Made by a program: the position numbers and the translations under genes. Of a DNA stretch of 64,000 nucleotides, positions 46,501 to 58,500 are shown piece by piece. The first letter of the stretch is position 1. The number at the start of each line of letters is the position of its first letter. A model generated the notes under the pieces. That model did no database searches. It saw only the letters and a list, made by a program, of their open reading frames with translations, and was not told the origin of the DNA. The DNA comes from Chiridota heheva (taxonomy: Eukaryota; Echinodermata; Holothuroidea; Apodida; Chiridotidae): contig JAIGNY010003198.1 of NCBI GenBank assembly GCA_020152595.1, positions 186,001-250,000 on the forward strand, written 5' to 3'.

Positions 46501-49500
46501 CTAAACTTACTAACACTTGTATTGCTAACTAGTTTTTTTTAATTTTTTTTTTTTATAATTATTTTTTACTCATACTTTTTACGCTCGGTTGGCGTTCATG
46601 TCCTCTTGAAGGATTTTTGCCGACTTAACCGATTCAGATTCAGATTCAGATTGAATGATGGCTGAAAGTTTTTAAACATCAAATGTTTTGAGATGCAATT
46701 ATAGTAAAGAGCCTAGGCTACAGCCTGTAGAAGCATGTATAACTTATTATACTTTTATTAGATGGAGAATTTAATCCCTCACCCCACCCCTCCCCCTCAC
46801 CCCACCCCTCCCTCACCCCACCCCTCCCCTCACCCCACCCCTCACCCCACCCCTCCTCACCCCACCCCTCCCCTCACCCACCCCTCCCCACCCCTCCCCT
46901 CACCCCACCCCTCCCCACCCCTCCCCTCACCCCACCCCCCTCACCCCACCCCTCCCCTCACCCCACCCCTCCCCTCACCCCACCCCTCCCCTCCCCAAAA
47001 AAGTATTAAGTATGGCTTGAATTTTAACAGTCCATTTATGATGATAAATGAAGAGGATAGACAGTTCTCTTTAGGTGCACAGTAATTTTTGCCACAATTT
47101 TTAGACATTGCCCGTTGTTTTCATACTTTAATATCTTGATAGGGCTGAGACAATCACATAAAATCACACTTTTCTTAAAACAGTACCCAGAATCTTTCCT
47201 CTTATTAATATCTTCAAATTTTGCCTGAATTTCCAAATTTGGTACATGTTAGGATTAATCCAGAACTTTCACTAATTTTGATTTGATTTCATCACAATAT
47301 GCCCAATAATTGTTATTTTCCAAAAAAATTGGGCTGCTAGCCATTAGTAGCCAACTTGACAATCCCCTGCCCCCACCCCTTTCCCTTTGTTTCTCAAGAT
47401 TATGAGAATTGTTGTGAGCAATGAAAAATCCGGTTCGGCGGATTTTATCCGGCCGATTTCAACCTGGATCCGCAAAATCTGAGTTCGGCGGATCCAAAAA
47501 TTTGGATCCGGTACATCCCTAGTAATAATGCTTTTACATACAACTTGATCATGGTTGAAAACTGATGTATGAAGTTGCATATTGTTTAATTCACTGGTTT
47601 AGAGTGAAATTTTGCGCCATGTGATATTTTGATTGTGCATTCCGTTAGCTGTGTGATGAGTGTTTCATTTGTTTCAAAATAACTCACTGATGGTACCATT
47701 ACTCTAAATATCTGTATTCTTTTCATTTTTGTTGTTGTTGTAGATGACACCCCAGCGTTACCTGTGTGATGAGTGTTTCATTTGTTTTAAAATGATTTAC
47801 TGATGGCGCCATTACTTTAAATATCTGTATTCTTTTCATTTTTTTTTTTTTTTTTGTAGATGACACCCCAGATTCTGTTGTGTATAACCAGGTTATTGTT
47901 CAGACAGACACAGAAGAATATATTTTGTGCACTCTTGTCCACGGAGTGCAGTTTCAACAGTACTTAGGAATGAAATTAATGCCGGGTGAAAAAGTCAAAT
48001 TTTGCGTTCAAGGAAAATGTAAGTGGAATAATCTTTATAGGGAATCTTCAAGTGCATATATTTGTCAAGTGTAGCATCTTTTTGCAACCACAAATGTATA
48101 TCTGATTAAGAGTAAAGTACATGTACACACATGTACATGTACACACATGTACACACAAATATGTATTTGTACAACATATAGCGAATGTTAATTGAATTAT
48201 ACTGTGAACTGAATTGATCCACAGTTATTTCAGGATTATATTTTGGGTGTCAGATTTTCAGTGAATTTTGTTTCTAAGTGAAGGATATAGAATAAGGTAG
48301 TGGGGAAAGTAAATAAGTTATATTTAATTTATTTTAATTTATTCCAAACAGAATTTTCGTTATACTTTTTTGTTCTTTTGAAGAACCCCAAAAGAGATAC
48401 GTAATTGTGTTACAAAATGTATAAACATGTAAAAAATGTGTACAGCAAAATGACATGTATCCTAACTGGCTCAAGAACAAAAACCATGAAATGATGCTTA
48501 AAGTGCTTTTTGAAAGCTATTTTTTTTGTCTGAACATTATTGAGAATAAATCAGGTAAGCCACAGAAGGTTCAGTAAGGTTTGGTGTTGTTTTGAAGAAT
48601 ATTCTGATAATGCATTTCTGTTTTTATCATATTTGTTGCCATGAAAGTAACTCATAACCTATGATCTTAAGAAACCAACAAATTTGAACAAAAGGTTGGC
48701 CAACATAATTGTTAGTGTTGTAAAAAAATATCATATGTTGTCTTAAAGGAATATTTCCATGGTTTTTTTTGTAACCTTTTGTAAGAAAGAGAAAAAAAAA
48801 TTGAAACAATTAAGTACAAAAATCATGTTGATATGTTATTCCTATTAGGAGATATTCAAATTTTAAGGTTTGCAAAAAAATGCCAATAAACGAATAGGAA
48901 AAGGCTCAGTATGACATCACAGCAACACATTCTCCCACAAAGTTGATGTATATCATTAAATCTATCATCTTTTTTTATTAGTAAAACCTGCTAGAAAAAT
49001 AAATTGATGAAAGTTAGGTATTTATATACATTGCCAAAATATACCCTACTTCAATAACTTTTGGAAAATTGTTTCAAATTATACAGAAACAACCAATTAA
49101 CATTAAAAAAAATACATAAACATTTGCAATGGAATTGCCTCTATGACATCATCAAACACGAATTCATTATACTGTACAAAAACTTTAAAATGCAAGTGGG
49201 AAATCTTTAAAAGTCCATATCTCCTGAACGGAATATGATGTCAACCTGAATTTTTGTACCAAATTGGCTCTAAAATTATCTTTCAAATAAAATTTTACAA
49301 AAAACCATGGGAATATTCCTTTAAAAAAAACTAGAAGAGATATTAGTTAAACTTTACTTTAATTTGATTTATGATTATACTTGATATTGATAGAAGAGAT
49401 TAAAAGTGAGGGCGGTAGGTTTTGCCAATTTATGTAGATTATAACCTATAGAAGTCACATCCGCAATCTGTATTTATAGAAATGTTTACCCACCACGCGC

Positions 49501-52500
49501 AAGCGAACAAATTCCAAAAAGTCACTGGGATAACATGTACAAATATTGAGTCCTCTGGTTGGGATTTAATAATGTTAATAGTACTGCTAGGTGCAAGAAA
49601 AGTATTCAATTTATTGTGAGACTCAAATAGGCCCTCACTTTTCGGCCGCCAGCTCCTTTTAAAGGAATATTCCCATGGATTTTCATTTTTGGTTCGCATG
49701 CGAAGCATTTATGCGAACCTATGTAATGGCAATTACGTCCGTCTGGCCGTCCACAGATTTGTCGTGAGATTTCCTCAGAAATGTTAAAGTTTTTTGAGAA
49801 TTCCTTAGAATTTCCTTATAAATTGTTAAAGATTTTCAGAGGTACTTATGCTAGGATTAAAGACTAGTTCCTTAAAAAGTCTACAATACATTTGATATTT
49901 TTTAGAAGATAACTGTAAAATGACATAATTTTCCAATATTCTTCAGAGATCCTCAAGTCTCTCTTATAGCACTTGAGATTTAAAATCCTTAAGATTTTTC
50001 AAAATATTTGGGCACCAAACAGTTATATCAGGCATGATTTTTTAAACTCCACCTTTATTATTGTGCTCATTTGCATAAAGTTACTACAGTATATGACCTG
50101 ACCAGACTTTTTTATTTAGCATGCTTTGTCAGGGAGTGTGACAAGATGTGATTGCGTATAAACATAGGGAGGGATGCCATGTGGGACATGGATGGGGGCC
50201 ATGAGGGTTGTATGATATAATATTTACCATGTTGTATACACCAAGGGCTATATCAGGCATAATTATTTGACTCCACCTTTTTTTCTTATTCAACCAGTCA
50301 TTTGCATATAAGTTATTATATGAACTGACACTTTAATACATAGTATGCTCAATCAGGGACTATGATAGCTAGGATGAGACTTCTTATGGAGCTTATGGGA
50401 CGTCATGTGAGACATAGGGTGGGATGACATGTGGGATGCCATGTGGGACATGGGGTGGGATACCATATGGTACATGGGGTGGGATGCCATGTGGAGCAGG
50501 GTGGAATGCCACTTAGGATATGTGGTGGAATGCCATGCAGGACATAGGGTGGATTGCCATGGGATAGAATGTCATGTGGGACATGGGATGATATGGGATG
50601 TCATTTGGGACCATTTCAACAAGTCATTTGCATATAAGTTATTATATGAGCTGACACTTTCATACATAGTATGCTCAATCAGTGACTGTGATAGCTAGGA
50701 TGAGACTTCTTATGGAGCCTATGGGATGTCATGTGGGACATGGGGTGGGATGCCATGTGGGACATGGGGTGGGATGCCATGTGGGACATGGGGTGGGATG
50801 CCATGTGGAAGAGGGTAGAATGCCATGTGGGACATGGTGGTATGCCACGAGTAACACAGAGTGTGACATAGGTTGTGATGCCATGTGTGACATAAGGTAG
50901 GATGCCATGTGTGACATAAGGTAGGATGCCATGTGTGACAGGGTAGGAGGCTATGTGGGACATAGGGTGGGAGGCCATGGGATGTGATGCCATGTGGTAC
51001 ATAAAGTAGGATGTCATTGGGACATTAGGAGGGATACCATGTGGAACATATGGTGGGATGCCATGTGGGACATCAGGTGAGGAGCCACTGATGCAGGACA
51101 CAGGGAGGGATGCTATGTGGGACATAGGGAGGGATGTCATGTGGTACATATGGTTGGATTAATGTGGGACACACATGTAGGATGGGATCCATGTGGGACA
51201 TGGGATGGGATGTCGTGTGGGACATGGGGTAGGATGCCATGTGGGGCATGGGGTGGGATGCCATGTGGGACATGGGGTGGAATGCCATGTGGGTTATAGG
51301 ATGGGATGCCCTGTGGGACATATGATGGAATGCCATGTGGGACATGGGATGTCATGTGGGACATGGGGTGGGATGCCATGTGGGAGATATGGTGGAATGC
51401 CATGTTGGACATGGGATGGGATGTTGTGTGGGACATGGGGTAGGATGCCATGTGGGACATGGAGTGGGATGCCATGTGGGACATGGGGAGGGATGCCATG
51501 TGGGACATGGAGTGGGATGCCATGTGGGACATGGGGTGGGATGCCATGTGGGACATGGGGTGGGATGCCATGTGGGACATGGGGTGGGATGCCATATGGG
51601 ACATGGAGTGGGATGCCATGTGGGACATATGATGCCATGTGGGACATATGATGCCATGTGGGACATATGATGCCATGTGGGACATATGATGCCATGTGGG
51701 ACATATGATGCCATGTGGGACATATGATGCCATGTGGGACATATGATGCCATGTGGGATATATGATGCCATGTGGGACATATGATGCCATGTGGGACATA
51801 TGATGCCATGTGGGACATATGATGCCATGTGGGACATATGATGCCATGTGGGACATATGATGCCATGTGGGACATATGATGCCATGTGGGACTTAAGTGT
51901 GAGATCCCATTTTTATAATTGGCCGGATCATATGATATGGGTGTTAATTTGCATGGGCATGCGAACCATGCAGTATTTACCGTTCTAGTTACATATATGA
52001 TAGAGAACATTTTTAGAAACAAAGTGCTGAAAAAAACTATGTTAATATCTTATTCCATTTAGAAGTTATAACAATTAAAGGATTATTTCCATGGATTTTC
52101 ATTTTTACATATATGACAGAGAAGAGTTTTAGAAACAAAGTGGTGAAAAAACTTTTGTTAATATCTTGTTCTGTTTTTCACCACTTTGTTTCAAAAACAA
52201 TTCTGTATCATATATGAAAAATGAAAAATGAAAATCCATGGGAATATTAATATAGTTTTTTTCACCACTTTGTTTCTATGAATTTTCTCTATCATATATT
52301 GCAAAATAAAAATCCATGGAAATATTCCTTTAATTGTTATAACTTCTAAACAGAATAAGATATTAACATAGTTTTTTTCACCACTTTGTTTCTATGAATT
52401 TTCTTTATCATATATGACAAAATGAAAATCCATGGGAATATTCCTCTAAAATGTTGTCTTCTTTTCTCCAGACTCTGTTCATTTGACTGGGTATTCAACA

Positions 52501-55500
52501 TGCTCCCCAGAAGGTCATGTCACTGTTGGTGCACAACAAGGCAATGAACCTGTAGAACAAACTGTTCCTTCTGAGCAAGGTAGTTATGATGGTTGGCAAA
52601 CAAACAATGTCTCAGGTGAGTACTTTGGATATTTAATTGTTCAGTTCATTTAATTTGAAATTAATTGGTTATTTCATTCAAGTGGAGATTAATTGTTCAT
52701 TTTATTTTGTCAGATTAAATGTTCAGTTAATTCGTTTGGAGATTAATTGTTCATTTCATTCAATTGGAGATTGTTCAGTTCGTTTGATTAAAGATTAATT
52801 TTTCAGTTCATTCATTTGGAGATTAATCGTTAAGTTCATTCAATTGGAGATTAAGTGTTCACAATTCATTTAATTAAAGATTAACTGCTCAGTTCAATCA
52901 ATTGGAGATAAATTGTTCAGTTCATTTAGTTGGAGATAAATTATTCAGTTCATTCAGTTGTAGATCAATTGTTCAGTTCATTCAATTGGAGATTTATTGT
53001 TCATTTCATTTACTTGGTGAATTGGGTTATTTAGAATCCTTGCATTTGTTGGTAAATACTTTAATCAGGGACCTAAGTTTACTAAGATTTTAATGTGAAT
53101 GTCTTTAAAATAAAAAAAAACTCAAAACTGATAAAGTCTGTATATGTGATTGATCAGTTAGTAAGTTCTTTATTATCATAGTGTCAATAAGAGGTAAAAT
53201 GTTTACGAAGTAACTATTTCCATGTGAAATTTTTCTAGATTTGTACAATCATTTTTATTTATTTACCCATGCATATTTTACCGATTGACATTAAGTTGAT
53301 CTACCTTTGGTTCCTGGGTTGCAACATACAAATTAGCAGATTAATAAAATGGTAAAAGAAATAGAAATATATATAAGACTTAGACAATCAAAGTAAAAAG
53401 TATGAAATATGTAAACAGATTAATTTAAAATGGCATAAGAATTAAGAACATGGTTAAAAACAAAGAGAACAAAGGTTTAGGTACAAAACTTTAAAAAAAA
53501 AAAAAGGTAACAACAAATGAAATATGTAAACAGATAAAAACAATATGCCATAAGATTTAAGAACAAGGTTTAAAAAAAAAAGTAGAAAGTTTTAGGTATA
53601 AAACATTAGTGCTGTTGACGATAAGCGATTAATTGCTAATCGCTCGCAACTTTTCAAAAATGTTTAGTAAAACTTTGAAGCAATTAATCGTGAAAATACT
53701 ATGTGGGTGGCCTATTATACAGTGACAATTAGCAACACTGAAAAACATCGTAAAATACTTCTTTTTTTTTAAATCACCTAAAACATTTGAGCTATATACT
53801 GAAAATAAACTCTCTATGCTTAAAATGCATGAAAACAGCATTCAAAATCAAGCAATTTCCTTCATCTCCTTAATTTTTGATCGTTAATATCTGTCTAATG
53901 TACGTTTGTGACCAGAACAAAATTCAACTAAAATTGTTGGCGCACTTTAACTAAAAACTGAATTTTACAGGCCTTAACGAATGCTGTACTGGGGCATGGT
54001 CTGTACATAAATCATTTTGTGAAATACCAGGTGGAAATTCGAACTGCCAGAAATTGGCAACATTTCTTGTGGATATTTTATTTCTACACATTTTTTGATG
54101 TCATCTAAAGCAAGGATCTTTATTTTCAGGTAGTTTTATCAGCCTAACGGGTAATCTTAAGACATGATATTTGGATTTCGTGAGATTCTTGGCCTATTAG
54201 TGGTCCGAAAATACATGGTATCTTGGTGTGGGAACTGGAGCAGTTCCATGAAAAATTGATTTATACCGATTTTGGGGTGAAGCTTGTTGCGATTAATCGT
54301 TAAATGCTCACAAATTTTGACAATTAAACGTTTAGTAATTTAATTGCAGATCATCATCGCTATAAAACACCAGTAAAGAGAAAACAAAAATCCAAACATA
54401 AATGGCAAAATAAAGCAAACATGGCAGAAAACCGTCAATATTATCTATCAGAAACTTCTTTCAAGAGAAATGCTTGTTTTAGGGACCTTTCAAACTGATA
54501 AACTTGCTTTAATTTTATTATCAATACTATTCCATGAAGTGATATTGTAATATTCGGTGCAACACAAAGTCATCTTAATGTGGTTGTGGTTAGCTTGACG
54601 TGTGTAATGTAAATGGACATCTTCAATTTTAATGAATATACATTTTAGGTATGCCAGTGAAATATCATTTAGATCTTGTACATCATGACGCAGTTGCTAA
54701 TAGGAAAAAACCTCTCGGGTATTGATACCCATTGTAATTGATCTATTATTTCAGATGACAGGGTATCCCATTCAGCACTGCTAACAATTCTTGTGCATTG
54801 TCTTTGAATTTAGAATATCTTATTAGTATCCCCTTGGTGTTTATCGGCCCACACAGTACTACAACAATTTATGTGTGGCAATATTAAGGCATTGTAAAGC
54901 ATGGATAAGTGGTGGGTGTCTAATGAGCTTCTATAACTTTCTTAAACTTACTTTTCTCAGGCAAGTTGTTAATACGGAAGACACATGCTGAGGAAAAAGT
55001 AAATGTTTGTCTATCATCACACCTAAACATCTGACACTGTCTACACATACTAGTTTTGTGTTGTAAATTTCAATTTGTAAATCAATCTCTCTATATAAAA
55101 ACCTTTGTCTCTGATTACTTGTCAGTAACATGCATTTAGTTTTGTTAATATTAAATGCTAGTCTTTTTTTTTTAATCCCATTTTTTAAATTTCCATTATA
55201 TCAGTAGTCAATTTATTCTCGATTTCTTTTATGTTTCTACCAGGTACACTTAATGTTGTATAATCAGCGTACATATCATTTCGACCATGCTTTATTGCAC
55301 TGGGAAGGTTATTCTTCAAAATAGTGAATAGTAATGGTCCTTAGATCGAGCCTTGTGGCAGACCAATTTTGATTTGACTTGGGTTTAGATAATACATTCT
55401 TAATTTGTACACGTTGTTTCTGGTTTGATAGACATGAATTGAAACAATTTAAAGCGCTTTGTGAACATCCATACATATTCAGCTTGTTAAGTGTCAAAGG

Positions 55501-58500
55501 CTTTCCTAAGATCTATCAATATAATACCAGTGTATAACCCTTTATCCATATTTTCTTGCCATGAATCTACCGGGGTTATTAGGGCTGCTTCACAGGAATG
55601 TGCAGGTCTGAAGCCTGACGGGTTTCCACATAGAAGCTTATTGTTGCTAAGATAATCATATAAAGCTTTATCTCAGGCACAAATTGACCCTCGTTGTCTG
55701 GTGCCATTAAGACCTCATCAAATAAACAAACACACTTTATGAGCTGCCCTTTCAATAGGTTTTGATACCACCGGAAGGACAGAAATTGGTCTATAATTAC
55801 TGTCTTGCATGTCACCTGATTTGAAAATTGGTGTAACTTAAGCATGTGTCCATTCTTGCAGGAAAATGCCTTCTTTAAGAGATAAAGTTGATAATGTATG
55901 ATAAACTATTGAGAATTACAGGTAATGCAATTTTCAGTACCTTGCACCCAACATCATCAAGACCTGTAGATTTACCCGGTGACATAGATAATATTTCTTT
56001 CATAACAAACTCCTCAGAAACATGAGGCAAGTAAAACATTTGCACGGGAACTCTAGTGGGCATGAAATCAAAATGTGCATGATTGTGTTTGATTTACAAT
56101 ATCAAAAGCAATTTTTTTTAAATAGTGATTAAAAGCATTTGCTATATCATCCATCACTAGTCTCAAAGGTGAAATTGATTTTTTATTTGAAGGGAGCAAC
56201 AATTTCAAACAATTCTATACATTGCCACAATTTCTATTTTGCGTTATTTCCAAGCAAAAATAATCTTTATTCGACCATTTTAACTCCATGTTGACTTTAT
56301 TTCTCATGGACTTGTACTCGTCCCAATCTGAGGGGAGTTTTGTTGCTGGTGCTTTCTTATGGAAATGGTCACAATCATTCATCATTTAAATTTTTTTTTG
56401 ATTTAACCAAGGGCACGGATGATTTTGTACTTTTTTACTACGTTTTGAGGCGTTTCTTCTTGCACAGATGTAAAGGAGGAGCCTCCAGATCAGGACATGT
56501 TAGAGGACAACATGCAGGCTTTCCCAGACTTCGAGCAAGTGTTCTCCAAACCTTCAGGTAATGACTCAAGATTTCCTACAGGTCTGTTGGATGATGTAAT
56601 GATGCATGGAAACTTTCAGTTTGATGTAAATGTGATGAGATGTACCCAGTTGTTTCTATAAATGCAAAAGCTGCTGGAGGGATTGGTACAACTTTTATGT
56701 TTCAGTGGTTGATTATCTCTTTCCAAATTCCATTACATGGAAGATATTTTTTCATTTCTTTTCAGTTCGAGTTTCACCAGTTAAAACCCAGCAGCAGCTA
56801 GAACAACCTCAAAGGCTTTCACCTCAGATGCAACAGAAAACTCATCCAAGAACACTCATTCAACACAAGAGGCCACTACCACAACAGAGGCTACAAAGTC
56901 GCATGCAGTCGCAAATGCGGTCAGTAAGGAAACGATCTCAGATAGGACAGAGGGCACAGTTTATGGGTACACGGACGCCGGGTGCTATGAGGCAAAGGGG
57001 GCCCATTCATCAGCAAAGAAGAAATTTACAGAGTAATATCTTCAGTACATACCTTTGTCATCAGGGTGTTTTAGTCTATGTGATAGCAGAAGAGTTAACC
57101 CTTAAATGCCCATGTGGTCATGACACAACCGATTGGATATGCACTTTTCAAAACATTATTTTGCCTCGTCAAATAGGCCCACAGTAGTGATCTTGGTATC
57201 ACTTGAAAGAACTTCAATAGTTCTTTCAGAAAATGTAACTTTTTGATGGGGGGTAATGTCAAATTTTGTCTGCCCTTATCACCAATATCTTTTTTTGGCA
57301 AAAGTTGTGCAGAATTTGATAATTTTTAGCCTTTTTGAGACCAATTTTTGAAAAAAAGCATAACTCTAGACCGCAGTACACTCACTGCATGCCAACAATT
57401 TTGTGACGAAGCGTACACTCACTGCATGCCAACAATTTTGTGACGAAGCTTACATCTTAAACTTTCAATTGAAAACAAAAAGAGCAACTACCCCCTCTTT
57501 AATGATGCCTTTAGGTAAGTTTAAAAACAAACCCATACACTGAAATACAGTCTGGTGTAGAGGATGGTATGTGAGCTGGCAACGTGCACACCTAGGGTTC
57601 GAATACCAGATGTGCGTGTAGCTTTGCTTTTAGCGAATAATTACATCGGTGATTATTGATTCATTTTTTTATTTCATTGATTTTGCATGATTTGCTTTGA
57701 GAATTTTTAATTTTTATTTACTCTGATATCATTGGAAAGGAAATTTCACAAACGATCTAAATATATACAAAAATCTTCCATTTTCATTATTCACAAGAAA
57801 AAATACAAGCTACAAAAAAATTGGCCTAATTTTGCCTAAAATATGCATATTTATGTGGGATATATTCTTCATTTGGACTTTTTTATTGAAAAGTTTATTG
57901 TCTTAGCATTCATCCTAAATTTTTTTGTCACGTTTGAACCCCTGGGGCTTTGAGTGTTAAAAGGTATATTTCCGGGAATTTTCATTTGCATGTATATGAA
58001 AGAGGACTATTAAAGAAATAAATTGGTGTAAACATTATATTGATATCTCATTCCATTTTGGAGTTATTACATTTCAAAGATTTCATCAGTGTGTTGAAAA
58101 GTGACCTCACAGTGTACAGTGTGATGTAATAACAGGCACAACCAAGGCATTTCTGAGTGTAAGGTAAATGAGCAGATGGACAAAGTGTATGTTATGCCCC
58201 ATCTCAATAAATGTGAAATAATACATTCTTCCAATAATTTAGAAACAGGCAATATATTTTCAAAGAAATATATCAAAATTGTCTTGGATCTAGGGTTTGC
58301 ACTAGCTTTGGATTTTGGGGAGGGAAATTCCCTCTTACAAAATTTTTTTGGTAGGGAATTTCAGAATTTTGGTAGGAAATTTCCTCGAGTAGGCAGACGA
58401 TGCCCAAAATAATCTTTTACTTTTTTTGTACTTAAAGGTAAAACTCTTCCTAAATTATATTTATTTCCATAAATTGCATAAATATTAGGGCTGTGCATTT

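Larger units (their letters stand above)
45053..47521. mobile_element. hAT element with TIRs, carrying a nested LINE and a C-rich minisatellite
   Basis: Left end TAGGGATGTACCGGATATCC and right end GGATCCGGTACATCCCTA are inverted repeats. Flanks GTAAGAAG (45045-45052) and GTAATAAT (47522-47529) agree at 6 of 8, a decayed target duplication. Inside are a BED-finger coding remnant (minus strand), a LINE inserted on the plus strand (about 45665-46660), and a CCCCACCCCTCCCCTCA array. The whole lies in intron 2 of the NPL gene. Confidence 0.88.

Noticed and set aside
46762..47085. Pro/His-rich 107-codon frame
   Set aside because: Translation of the CCCCACCCCTCCCCT minisatellite inside a transposon.
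49691..51990. Helitron
   Set aside because: The right side has CTAG followed by T, but the left end is not TC after A, copy 1 ends CTCG, and the inverted GGTTCGCATGC ends argue for another type.
50679..52022. Several long open frames (up to about 240 codons) on both strands, reading repeats like CPTWHPTP and SHMASHPM
   Set aside because: They are translations of the GCCATGTGGGACAT minisatellite, whose unit lacks stops in most frames. No splice sites, no non-repeat content.
53610..54365. hAT element with GCGATTAAT ends
   Set aside because: Ends could not be paired convincingly and no target duplication was seen.
57549..57615. tRNA gene
   Set aside because: A- and B-box-like text is present but a full cloverleaf with acceptor and anticodon stems cannot be drawn; kept only as a low-confidence SINE-like piece.
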